Positions 56,231 to 64,000 of a stretch of 64,000 nucleotides of DNA are shown here, piece after piece (the first letter of the stretch is position 1; each line of letters starts with the position of its first letter). The notes under the pieces were generated by a model. The model made no database searches. It saw only the letters and a program-made list of their open reading frames with translations, and was not told the DNA's origin. The DNA is from Terrimonas ferruginea DSM 30193 (lineage in GTDB: Bacteria > Bacteroidota > Bacteroidia > Chitinophagales > Chitinophagaceae). A program made the translations under genes and the position numbers. The stretch spans positions 88,186 through 152,185 of the forward strand of contig NZ_KE384398.1 in the NCBI RefSeq assembly GCF_000425585.1, given 5' to 3'.

Positions 56231-56262
56231 CTATCCGTTTACAACCGCAGCAATAACGATTT

Positions 56263-57456
56263 ATGTACCTGACAGAAGTAAAGTCACCGGCAGAAGCCCG
56301 GCTTTTTATACAGGTGAATGTGGAAGTCAACTACAAAGATCCGAACTATATCCGGCCACTCGATAAAGACGTGAACGAAGTGTTTGATCCTGCAAAAAAC
56401 AAAACCTTCCGCAACGGTGAAGTGACCCGGTGGATCCTGCGCGATGAGCAACACAAACTCATCGGACGCATCGCCGCATTCACCAATAAAAAATATAAAA
56501 ACAAAAACGACGACGTGCCTGTTGGCGGCGTCGGTTTTTTTGATTGCATCAACAATCAGGCTGCCGCAGATATGCTGTTCGATGTAGCGCGGCACTGGCT
56601 CATGCAACGCGGCATGGAGGCCATGGACGGTCCGATCAATTTTGGCGAACGCGACCGCTGGTGGGGGCTGATCGTGGAAGGTTTTGACCCTCCCCTGTAC
56701 GGAATGAATTATAATCAGCCTTACTACAAAGAACTGCTGGAGAATTACGGCTTCCGTGGTTTTTATAACCAGATCTGCTTCTCCTTGAAAGTAGGCGACC
56801 GGCTGGGGGAAAAATTTTATCAACGCCACGCGGCACTCGCCGCCGATCCCGGCTTTACGTCTAAGCACATTGAAAAAAATCAACTGGAGAAATTCGCAGA
56901 AGATTTTTCCGTGGTTTACAATAAAGCATGGGCAGGCCACGGCGGCATGAAAGCAATAGAGAAAAAAGTAGCGGTGAAAATGTTTCAGTCGATGAAACCC
57001 GTGATCGACGAGCGCGTCTGCTGGTGTATTTATTACAACGGCGAACCCGTTGCGGTATGGGTAAACCTGCCTGATCTTAATCAGTGGTTCCGCTACCTGG
57101 ATGGAAAATTCGGGTTGCTGGCCAAGCTGAAATTTTTGTGGATCAAGAAAACGCGTCCCGTCAATAAATTTACCGGGCTTGTATTCGGTATTGTACCTGA
57201 GTTTCAGGGCAAAGGCCTGGATGCTTATATGATTGTGGAAGGTTGCCGGCTTATTCAGCGCTTGAAAATAGAAAACGGTCAATACATTCTCGGCAAACCG
57301 ATCTACGAAGATTTTGAAATGCAATGGATCGGTGAATTCAATCCGAAGATGATCAACGTAGCCGAATCGCTGGGCACTTACCGCAGTCGTAAGCTCACCA
57401 CTTACCGCTACCTGTTTGACCGGTCGAAAGAATTCAAACCGCACCCGACGATTTAA
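56263..57456 (+). CDS. GNAT-like protein of unknown substrate
   Basis: The 397-residue protein resembles the YghO type of predicted N-acyltransferases. Typical stretches are GPINFGERDRWWGLIVEGFDPP in the middle and GIVPEFQGKGLDAYMI near residue 305, which looks like the acetyl-CoA binding loop (Q/RxxGxG/A) of the GNAT fold. No signal peptide or membrane segment was seen. The substrate is unknown. It lies 32 bases after the L,D-transpeptidase gene and may be cotranscribed. Confidence 0.8.
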   Translation: MYLTEVKSPAEARLFIQVNVEVNYKDPNYIRPLDKDVNEVFDPAKNKTFRNGEVTRWILRDEQHKLIGRIAAFTNKKYKNKNDDVPVGGVGFFDCINNQAAADMLFDVARHWLMQRGMEAMDGPINFGERDRWWGLIVEGFDPPLYGMNYNQPYYKELLENYGFRGFYNQICFSLKVGDRLGEKFYQRHAALAADPGFTSKHIEKNQLEKFAEDFSVVYNKAWAGHGGMKAIEKKVAVKMFQSMKPVIDERVCWCIYYNGEPVAVWVNLPDLNQWFRYLDGKFGLLAKLKFLWIKKTRPVNKFTGLVFGIVPEFQGKGLDAYMIVEGCRLIQRLKIENGQYILGKPIYEDFEMQWIGEFNPKMINVAESLGTYRSRKLTTYRYLFDRSKEFKPHPTI

Positions 57457-57481
57457 AAAAGGATTACACCGAAAACATAAG

Positions 57482-57489
57482 TATTTTTG
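57482..57489 (+). promoter_or_regulatory. -7 box of dnaX
   Basis: TATTTTTG is an exact TAnnTTTG match 37 bases before the dnaX ATG. No TTG at -33 was found. Confidence 0.45.
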
Positions 57490-57526
57490 CAGTTGACGTT
57501 CCCACACGGAGCACAAGGCATTTCCC

Positions 57527-59311
57527 ATGGATAAATTCATCGTTTCCGCACGCAAATACCGCCCGCAATTGTTCAACACGGTTGTAGGGCAAAGTCATAT
57601 CACCACCACCCTGAAAAACGCGATCAAATCGGAACAACTGGCGCATGCCTTTTTGTTCTGCGGTCCGCGGGGTGTGGGTAAAACAACCTGCGCGCGTATC
57701 CTCGCCAAAACCATCAACTGCGAAAACCGCACGGCAGAAGGGGAAGCGTGCAATACCTGCAACTCCTGCGTTTCGTTCAACGAAGGTACTTCGATGAATA
57801 TCCATGAGCTCGATGCCGCGAGCAACAACTCGGTGGATGATATCCGCGCACTCGTAGAACAGGTGCGTTTTGCTCCGCAGGCCGGCGAATACAAAGTGTA
57901 TATCATCGATGAGGTGCACATGCTCAGTTCTTCCGCTTTCAACGCGTTCCTGAAAACGCTGGAAGAACCGCCCTCCTATGCGATCTTCATCCTGGCCACT
58001 ACCGAGAAACACAAAATCCTCCCGACGATCCTGAGCCGTTGCCAGATATTCGATTTCAAACGCATCACTACCAACGATACCGTTGAACACCTGCAGGAAA
58101 TCTGCGAGAAAGAACATGTGACAGCAGAAAAAGCGGCCTTGCAGGTGATCGCGCAAAAGAGCGAAGGTTGTATGCGTGATGCACTCAGCATCATGGACAA
58201 GATCGTAAGTTTTACCGGCGGTGAGTTGAACTATAACAATACCCTCGAGCATCTCAACATCCTCGATGCAGACTATTATTTCAAACTGCTCAACTGCATG
58301 ATGTCGCAAGACCTGGCAGGTGCCATGTTGTTGTTCGACGACATCAACCGCAAAGGCTTTGAAGGTGACCTGGTGCTGAATGGCCTTGCCGAATTCATGC
58401 GCAACCTGCTCGTGTGCAAAGATGAAAGAGCCGCTTCCCTGTTGGAAACAGTTGAAAGTTTTAAATCGCGTTATGTAGAAACGGCGGCAACTATTTCCGC
58501 AGGTACATTGATCAGCGCACTCAACATTCTCAACGATGCAGAGATCGGTTTCAAAGCGGCGCGCAACAAGCGCCTGCATGTGGAACTGGTACTCATCAAG
58601 CTATGTTACCTGCAACAAGCCATGGAACTGTCTGCCGATGGCAGCGCGGTAAGTAAAAAAAAACGGGTTGACAGCGCAAGAGCCGTCCCGTTCCGCGCAT
58701 TAAAAGCATTTGAGTGGAAACCTGCCGCACCCGCCAATGATAACACCGGAGCACGGCTCACCGTTGAAACGGCACCGCCGGTAACGCAACCACAAAAACA
58801 AACCACTCCGCCACCGCAAACTACTTCGTCTGCGAATACTGCTGCCAAACCAGCCAGTCCAAAAATTTCCGGGCTTGCACAGATGCGCAGCAAATTCAAA
58901 AACATGCAGGAAGAGGCCAAAGAAATTGTGGCCCGCCCGCTGGTAATGGAAGAACTCCGCGCTAAGTGGGATGAATATGCCGCAATGCTGAAAGCAAACA
59001 AGAATGCTGCCGGCAGTGTATTCGACATGGCGCAACTGCAACTGGTAGACGAGAACAGCTTTTATGTAAAAGTCAACGACCCTATTCAGTTTCGTTTCAT
59101 TGAAACCAATGCGCTGAATGTGGCAGAGTTTCTCAAAGAAAAATTGCAGAACGCCAACCTGCAGCTTTTCATCGCCATGGAGGAAAACAAAGACCTCGCG
59201 CCAAAAATCGAAATCCCGTTATCATCCGGTCAGCAATTCCAGAAACTGACAGAGCAATATCCGCTGATCAGGGAACTGAAAGAACGCCTTAAGCTGAACG
59301 TGGATTATTAA
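57527..59311 (+). CDS. dnaX: DNA polymerase III tau subunit (possible gamma short form)
   Basis: DnaX is the motor of the clamp loader and, as tau, holds the polymerase cores together. Walker A GPRGVGKT is at 46-53, zinc ligands Cys65, Cys75, Cys78 and Cys81 follow, and Walker B is in VYIIDEVHML; the sensor-1 ATTEKHKILPTI and sensor-2 region are present. Domains I-III end near residue 365. The rest (Pro/Thr-rich linker, then a C-terminal domain) makes tau 594 residues long. At codons 377-379 there is a run of nine A just after domain III; slippage there would end the protein at about 381 residues. Confidence 0.95.
   Translation: MDKFIVSARKYRPQLFNTVVGQSHITTTLKNAIKSEQLAHAFLFCGPRGVGKTTCARILAKTINCENRTAEGEACNTCNSCVSFNEGTSMNIHELDAASNNSVDDIRALVEQVRFAPQAGEYKVYIIDEVHMLSSSAFNAFLKTLEEPPSYAIFILATTEKHKILPTILSRCQIFDFKRITTNDTVEHLQEICEKEHVTAEKAALQVIAQKSEGCMRDALSIMDKIVSFTGGELNYNNTLEHLNILDADYYFKLLNCMMSQDLAGAMLLFDDINRKGFEGDLVLNGLAEFMRNLLVCKDERAASLLETVESFKSRYVETAATISAGTLISALNILNDAEIGFKAARNKRLHVELVLIKLCYLQQAMELSADGSAVSKKKRVDSARAVPFRALKAFEWKPAAPANDNTGARLTVETAPPVTQPQKQTTPPPQTTSSANTAAKPASPKISGLAQMRSKFKNMQEEAKEIVARPLVMEELRAKWDEYAAMLKANKNAAGSVFDMAQLQLVDENSFYVKVNDPIQFRFIETNALNVAEFLKEKLQNANLQLFIAMEENKDLAPKIEIPLSSGQQFQKLTEQYPLIRELKERLKLNVDY
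58655..58671 (+). other. Nine-A slippery run in dnaX
   Basis: Nine A in a row encode Lys377-Lys379. With one A added, or a -1 ribosomal shift, the frame reads ACG GGT TGA and stops at 58669-58671. With one A lost it stops at 58701-58703. Bases AACGGG at the end of the run can pair with CCCGTT 19 bases further on. In Thermus dnaX a nine-A run gives gamma by transcriptional slippage, and in E. coli an A-rich site gives it by -1 frameshift. Confidence 0.55.
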
Positions 59312-61437
59312 ACCGCTGCGGTTCCTGCATTTTTATTTTCTGAAAACAAACGGGTTTGTTTTTCGAGAATATGCTTAAGACTGGCAAATAATCTTTGATT
59401 CACGGCCTGCCAGCTTGATTCGCAGAGTTTATGCAGGTTGATTAATTCGGTATTAAAAAATTCAGTGCCGCTGAAGTATTGGTAACTGGCTGCAATGAAA
59501 TGTTCCGCATTCTCGCGGGCAGCCGGATCATGTGTAAACACGCCTTTGTCCACCCATGCCTGCAACATTCTTTTCATCTCTGGTTCATGCATCGTGCGCA
59601 ACTGGAAAGCAAGATTGTCGGCCGCTTCCACCGATTGTATTTGGCCGGTATAAACAGGCTGAAGACAACTCAATGTTTTATTGAGCGTATCAAGATACGC
59701 TGCGGCGAGACGTGCATCCGCAAAATAAGCATGGTATGCGCCCTCAAGCGATTCACCTTTTGCAGTACTTACTTCAACGAAGTAACGCACCACGAGCAGA
59801 TCGTGCGCTTTCAATTGCCGTCGCAATTCCTCTTCTTCTTTCACCAGTTCGTCTGCGAGCGCCGATGCTTCTGCGCGATTGTATTTTTTTCCATCAAAAT
59901 CAAATGTCTTGACGTCTACTTCACCTGCCGCCATCTGCCGCAGCAAAGCGGTTTCGGCATTCAGGTTTGTGATTTTTTTGGGCAGCGATGCATACGCCGG
60001 CGCAAATAAACCTGCAGCTGTTTTACCAGCGGCGGTTCCAGGTATATAGAGCATATTGTCTTCTGCGGGCACTTCGGGTTGTCTTCCGTCATAATAGCCA
60101 TTGTATTCCGCGGGAAGGCTGTATAAATTCCTTTCGGTGGCCAGGTATTCATTGAACTCCGATGGGACGATGGAATGCGTGCCCGAACAATCGGCCGAAG
60201 CATATATTTTCTGTGTCAATTGTTCCTGCCAGTAAGACATGCGTTCGAACAGGATCCAGGCTGTCTGCGGATCGTTTTCTGCTGCTATATTCAGGCTGCG
60301 CAAATGTGCTTCACGGTCCTCACGCGAGGGATGCGATGCCCATTGATCTTTGTAATTGACACGCATGGTTTTTAGTCCTGCGAGAAATGCATCGGTCAAC
60401 ACGGGCAGCCCATGTTGCATGTCCAGTTTGTAATTGATCGCAAGGTCCTCAAGTGTGGCTTTCTGGTTAGGATAAATATTGGGGGTGACTTTCTTTTGCT
60501 CGAGCAGGCGGGCGCAATGCTGAATAGTGAGGGCGTAGGCCGTATCGGCGATCTCGAGGCGGCGAAGCGAGGTGATCAATGCTTCGCTGCCGCTTACACT
60601 GGCGGCCACTGCATCGGCATGAAATTCCATTTCGCGGGAGAGACTGCTGTACTGGCGATTAATCAATCCATACATCTGTTGCAGGATCCACTGAATGCTG
60701 CGCACGATCGCTATCGTGATATGGGTAAAAATCGCCAGCAGGCCATGCAGGTTGCCCAGTCCGTTCAGCACCTGTGCGTAACCCGAGTTCTGGTAAAGCA
60801 TGTTGTAGATGATGCGGTTCACCTGGTACACAAAACTGCCAAGTTTCATGCTGCGTTGCGAGAAATGACCGAACTCATGCGCCAGTACTGCTTTGAATTC
60901 ACTTATACTGATGCTGTTGACCAGTCCGAGGCCGATCTGCAGGTTCTTTTTCACCGGCAGGAACATGCTCCAGAAGCTGGAATTATAAGAAACGGACGCA
61001 TTCACATCTGCCGAAAGAAAGATCTTCTTGGGAAACTGTGTCTGGGTGTCCGCGGCCACTTTGCGTATAAATGCAAACAGTACCGGCTGTTCCTCTTCCG
61101 TAATCTGTACGCTGGAAGACATATCGGACCGGTTGACGGCAAAAAGGAATTTTACCAGGAAAAACAAAACGAGTACGCCTACACTAATGATGCCGAGCCC
61201 GGCCATGATGCCCCAGAAACCAGACAGACTGGTGAACAACACGAACCCGAGATACAGGCAACCGGCCGCCAGTGCCGCTCCGAATGCGAGCAACAGGAGG
61301 TAAACGATAAAGAACAGGACGATCATCCCCAGCACAGCTTTCACCTCGCGGCGGAAACCGGGAGAAACTTCCGTGGCGGAAGCAGGCACGTTGCCGGGCG
61401 TGGCGGGATAGGGAAAAGAGATGGCAGAATTGGACAT
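59308..61437 (-). CDS. M48-family membrane metalloprotease
   Basis: The 709-residue protein has two long hydrophobic segments (about residues 35-72 and 76-100) and a zinc protease domain with His187-Glu188-Phe189-Gly190-His191 (LAHEFGHFSQRSMKLG). The downstream Glu expected in REMEFHADAVAA supplies the third ligand. This matches HtpX/Ste24-type (M48) enzymes, which degrade misfolded membrane proteins. The C-terminal half of about 400 residues is unusual for HtpX and of unknown role. I chose ATG 61437 (MSNSAISFPYPATPG); the frame stays open 28 codons further upstream without support. Its stop overlaps that of dnaX. Confidence 0.87.
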   Translation of the reverse strand: MSNSAISFPYPATPGNVPASATEVSPGFRREVKAVLGMIVLFFIVYLLLLAFGAALAAGCLYLGFVLFTSLSGFWGIMAGLGIISVGVLVLFFLVKFLFAVNRSDMSSSVQITEEEQPVLFAFIRKVAADTQTQFPKKIFLSADVNASVSYNSSFWSMFLPVKKNLQIGLGLVNSISISEFKAVLAHEFGHFSQRSMKLGSFVYQVNRIIYNMLYQNSGYAQVLNGLGNLHGLLAIFTHITIAIVRSIQWILQQMYGLINRQYSSLSREMEFHADAVAASVSGSEALITSLRRLEIADTAYALTIQHCARLLEQKKVTPNIYPNQKATLEDLAINYKLDMQHGLPVLTDAFLAGLKTMRVNYKDQWASHPSREDREAHLRSLNIAAENDPQTAWILFERMSYWQEQLTQKIYASADCSGTHSIVPSEFNEYLATERNLYSLPAEYNGYYDGRQPEVPAEDNMLYIPGTAAGKTAAGLFAPAYASLPKKITNLNAETALLRQMAAGEVDVKTFDFDGKKYNRAEASALADELVKEEEELRRQLKAHDLLVVRYFVEVSTAKGESLEGAYHAYFADARLAAAYLDTLNKTLSCLQPVYTGQIQSVEAADNLAFQLRTMHEPEMKRMLQAWVDKGVFTHDPAARENAEHFIAASYQYFSGTEFFNTELINLHKLCESSWQAVNQRLFASLKHILEKQTRLFSENKNAGTAAV

Positions 61438-61562
61438 GGTGCTGTTTTGGAAAAATGAAAATACAGAAATATCAGGCAGCCCTGCCACACCCCGGACGAT
61501 GCAGGGAAAGTCCCCGGTCAATTCATCATTTTATCTTAATTTCGGCCAAAATTTTAAGGTAA

Positions 61563-63251
61563 ATGGCTGAAAAGATATTAATGCCCCGCCTGAGTGATAC
61601 CATGACCGAAGGTGTGATTGCGGCCTGGCACAAAAAGGTAGGTGATACGGTAAAAAAAGGAGATCTGCTGGCTGAAGTGGAAACCGACAAGGCTACTATG
61701 GAGCTCGAAAGCTATAAAGATGGCGTTCTGTTGCATATTGGTACAGAGAAAGGTGGCAAGCTTCAGGTGGACGATCTGCTGGCCATCGTAGGCGATGCGG
61801 GCGAGGATATCTCAGGACTGCTGGGAGGCAATAACGCCGCTCCCGCCAAGCAGGAAGCTGCCAAACCTGCCGAAGCCCCGGAAGAGAAACCTGCTGAAAA
61901 GCCGAAAGAAGCGCAACCCAAAGAAGAAAAAGCTGACAAAGGCGGAAGTTTACCCGACGTTTCCAAAATGGAAGAAGTGGTACTGATGCCCCGTCTGAGC
62001 GACACCATGACCGAAGGGGTGATCGCCGGATGGAATAAAAAAGTGGGCGATGCCGTGAAGAAAGGTGATGTACTCGCCGAAATCGAAACGGACAAAGCCA
62101 CGATGGAGCTGGAAAGCTACAAAAACGGAACGCTGCTGTACCAGGGCGCCCAGAAAGGTGAAAAAATCCAGGTGAACGACCTGCTCTGCATCATCGGTGA
62201 AGAAGGAAAAGTGGATGTGGATGCAATCGTAGCCGCCGTAAAAGGTGGTGGCGCAGTACCAGCCGCTACTGAAGGAAAAAGTCCCGAAGCATCGGGAGAA
62301 AAAACTGAAAAAGAAGCCGCTCCCGCAGCCGAAGAAGCAACAGAAACGGCATCCGGTTCTGCTGACGCAAACGGCCGTGTAAAAGCTTCTCCCCTCGCGC
62401 GTCGCCTGGCTGCCGACAAAGGCATCGACCTCGCGAAAGTGCAGGGCAGCGGAGACAACGGACGTATCGTTAAGTCCGACATCGACAATTACACACCGCA
62501 ACAGGCTGCTGCTGCATCAGGCGCTCCTGCTGCGAAATCATCCGGCGCACCAGCCGCACCGGCCGGTCAGGTAAGCTTCGACGAAGTACCCGTTTCGCAA
62601 ATGCGCAAGGTAATTGCCAAGCGCCTCTCCGAAAGCCTGTTCACCGCTCCGCATTTCTATGTGACCATGGTGATCGATATGGACGCAGCCGTAGCAGCCC
62701 GCGCCCGCATCAATGAAAACGCCAAAGTAAAGATCTCTTTCAACGATATTGTACTGAAAGCCTGTGCGATCGCATTGAAGAAACACCCTGCGATCAACAG
62801 CAGTTGGCTCGGCGACAAAATCCGCGTGAACCATCATGTAAACATCGGTGTGGCCGTAGCAGTGGAAGAAGGTTTGCTGGTACCGGTTATCCGTTTTGCC
62901 GATACGAAAGGACTGGCGCAAATCGCCGGTGAAGTGAAAGAGCTGGCGCAGAAGGCCAAAGACAAAAAACTGCAGCCCTCTGAGTGGGAAGGCAACACTT
63001 TCACCATTTCCAACCTCGGTATGTTTGGCGTGGATGAATTCACCGCCATCATCAACTCACCGGATGCCTGTATCCTGGCAGTAGGTGGCATCAGCCAGGT
63101 GCCTGTAGTGAAGAATGGTGAGATTGTTCCCGGTAATCAAATGAAAGTAACCCTTAGCTGCGACCACCGCGTGGTGGACGGCGCTACAGGCGCTGCCTTC
63201 CTGCAAACGCTGAAGAGCCTGCTGGAAGAGCCGCTCCGCATGCTGGTCTGA
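61563..63251 (+). CDS. Pyruvate dehydrogenase E2 (dihydrolipoamide acetyltransferase)
   Basis: E2 forms the core of the pyruvate dehydrogenase complex and passes acetyl groups to CoA. Two lipoyl domains are present: lipoylated Lys43 and Lys178, both in ETDKATMELESYK. Ala/Pro/Glu-rich linkers, an E1/E3-binding domain (about 273-309) and the catalytic domain (about 345-562) follow, with His535 and Asp539 in CDHRVVDGATGA. The two lipoyl regions are closely similar in DNA too, pointing to a tandem duplication. E1 and E3 genes are not adjacent. A strong terminator follows. Confidence 0.95.
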   Translation: MAEKILMPRLSDTMTEGVIAAWHKKVGDTVKKGDLLAEVETDKATMELESYKDGVLLHIGTEKGGKLQVDDLLAIVGDAGEDISGLLGGNNAAPAKQEAAKPAEAPEEKPAEKPKEAQPKEEKADKGGSLPDVSKMEEVVLMPRLSDTMTEGVIAGWNKKVGDAVKKGDVLAEIETDKATMELESYKNGTLLYQGAQKGEKIQVNDLLCIIGEEGKVDVDAIVAAVKGGGAVPAATEGKSPEASGEKTEKEAAPAAEEATETASGSADANGRVKASPLARRLAADKGIDLAKVQGSGDNGRIVKSDIDNYTPQQAAAASGAPAAKSSGAPAAPAGQVSFDEVPVSQMRKVIAKRLSESLFTAPHFYVTMVIDMDAAVAARARINENAKVKISFNDIVLKACAIALKKHPAINSSWLGDKIRVNHHVNIGVAVAVEEGLLVPVIRFADTKGLAQIAGEVKELAQKAKDKKLQPSEWEGNTFTISNLGMFGVDEFTAIINSPDACILAVGGISQVPVVKNGEIVPGNQMKVTLSCDHRVVDGATGAAFLQTLKSLLEEPLRMLV

Positions 63252-63280
63252 TAAAGACCGGCTTAAAATAGCTTTAATAC

Positions 63281-63307
63281 GGTCCCGCTTCGGCGGGATC
63301 TTTTTTT
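63281..63307 (+). terminator. Terminator of the E2 gene
   Basis: GGTCCCGC-TTCG-GCGGGATC forms an 8-bp stem with a UUCG loop and is followed by seven T. Confidence 0.92.
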
Positions 63308-63349
63308 GTTCCGAATGTTTTATATTCGGTTATAACCAAACTATCGTGC

Positions 63350-63931
63350 ATGCTTCTACTGGATATCCCGTCCTGGTGGCAGGAACTCAGCACCCCTGAA
63401 AAATTATATTGGGCTTTAGCCCTGTTGTTTTCGCTGCTTTTTGCCAGCCAGACCATCCTTTCATTGGTACATCGTGAAGAAGAAAAGAACCGTTATACGC
63501 CGCAACTAATGAATGTGCGGAATGTCATTGCCTTTTGTTGTGTAGCCGGATGGACAGGCCTGGCTCTGCTTGCTGCGGACACCGGGCTGGTTACAGCCTC
63601 CCTGCTTTCCCTGGCCGCGGGTGCCCTGGCAGTTGTGTTGATCTGGTTTCTCCAGCGAAGCCTGCAGCATGTAAAAGCCAGTCCCGGATTCGACATACAG
63701 CAGGCCATCGGAAAGATCGGGGAAGTGAATGTACCGGTGCCTGCGCATCTGCAGGGCCAGGGCGAAGTGCATATCAAGATAGAGGGCGCTGTAAGGGAAT
63801 TACCGGCCGTTTCTGCCGATGAGCAAGCTATTGCTGCAGGAAAGCTGGTGAAAGTATTGAGTGTGCAGGAAAAAAATGTGCTGGTGGTAACGACGCATTT
63901 GGCGGCGGATCTGGCAGAGGAACCGGAGTGA
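63350..63931 (+). CDS. NfeD/YuaF-like membrane protein
   Basis: The 193-residue protein has three hydrophobic segments (about 19-37, 59-75 and 81-103) and a C-terminal soluble domain (from about residue 115) with IGKIGEVNVPVPAHLQGQGEVHIKIEG, which resembles the OB-fold of NfeD/YuaF proteins. Such proteins are usually encoded next to a flotillin and help organise membrane domains. The flotillin would lie beyond the right edge if the rule holds. The call is based on layout and the OB-like segment. Confidence 0.7.
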   Translation: MLLLDIPSWWQELSTPEKLYWALALLFSLLFASQTILSLVHREEEKNRYTPQLMNVRNVIAFCCVAGWTGLALLAADTGLVTASLLSLAAGALAVVLIWFLQRSLQHVKASPGFDIQQAIGKIGEVNVPVPAHLQGQGEVHIKIEGAVRELPAVSADEQAIAAGKLVKVLSVQEKNVLVVTTHLAADLAEEPE

Positions 63932-63934
63932 AAG

Positions 63935-63979
63935 TGGTGAATGGTGAATGGTCAATCGTGAATCGTGAATGGTCAATAA
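63935..63979 (+). repeat. GTSAATSGT 9-mer array
   Basis: About five units (GTGAATGGT, GTCAATCGT, GTGAATCGT) begin three bases after the stop codon of the NfeD-like gene. Nothing else is recognisable in the last bases of the window. Confidence 0.8.
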
Positions 63980-64000
63980 ACAGCCACTTATCCGTGGTTC

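Noticed and set aside
56284..57579. A 431-codon open frame antisense to the GNAT-like gene, and similar long antisense frames at 57464-58579, 30055-31095 and 28326-29258
   Set aside because: They lie fully or mostly opposite genes with clear protein family motifs, show no motifs of their own, and reflect codon usage that keeps the opposite frame open.

Overview
The window looks like chromosomal DNA of a Bacteroidota bacterium, most likely family Chitinophagaceae. The grounds are protein families typical of that group (a DUF6427 membrane protein, a type IX secretion sorting domain, a short AtpC beside AtpD, a PASTA-tailed FtsI, a very long FtsZ tail), promoter-like TAnnTTTG boxes instead of a sigma70 -10, and no clear Shine-Dalgarno sequences. 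MurE carries the DNPR motif, so the peptidoglycan is expected to be of the meso-diaminopimelate type. No phage, complete insertion sequence, CRISPR array, rRNA or tRNA was recognised.

Layout. 1-12 kb: a truncated secreted protein, purQ, a DUF6427 membrane protein, an unknown secreted protein, the potassium transporter kup, two paralogous membrane-anchored alpha/beta hydrolases on either side of a lipoprotein, an OxyR-type regulator, and a tandem pair of LD-carboxypeptidases. 12-27 kb: metG, a 368-bp element bounded by inverted repeats, a giant AsmA-like protein, a fused 3-hydroxyacyl-CoA dehydrogenase/enoyl-CoA hydratase, a metzincin-type protease, an ABC exporter, a TIGR01777 epimerase and a J-domain membrane protein. 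27-44 kb: the division and cell wall (dcw) cluster on the minus strand, in transcription order mraZ-rsmH-ftsL-ftsI-murE-mraY-murD-ftsW-murG-murC-ftsQ-ftsA-ftsZ, without murF or ddl. 44-64 kb: queA, an orphan histidine kinase, YqgE, a DUF4197 lipoprotein, a T9SS-exported amidase, atpD-atpC, an L,D-transpeptidase, a GNAT-like protein, dnaX, an M48 protease, the pyruvate dehydrogenase E2 subunit and an NfeD-like membrane protein.

Much of the window serves the cell envelope: lipid II synthesis, septal assembly, cross-linking and trimming (L,D-transpeptidase, LD-carboxypeptidases, amidase). The rest is housekeeping.

The most distinctive non-coding feature is a set of short-period repeats in the intergenic spaces: 9-mers of the form GTSAATSGT just after stop codons, TTACTTAATACTTA-type arrays, TAAGG-type words joined to GGCCGAAGCTTCGGCC palindromes, and TTTTGACTTTTTAC-type arrays just before start codons. 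The best specific leads are: (1) an OxyR-type dyad beside oxyR with a possible divergent terminator-ended small transcript, an arrangement like oxyR-oxyS; (2) a run of nine A in dnaX placed so that slippage would give a gamma-like short form; (3) a MraZ operator and DnaA-box-like sequences at the head of the dcw cluster; (4) the 368-bp inverted-repeat element with a 24-bp minisatellite inside.
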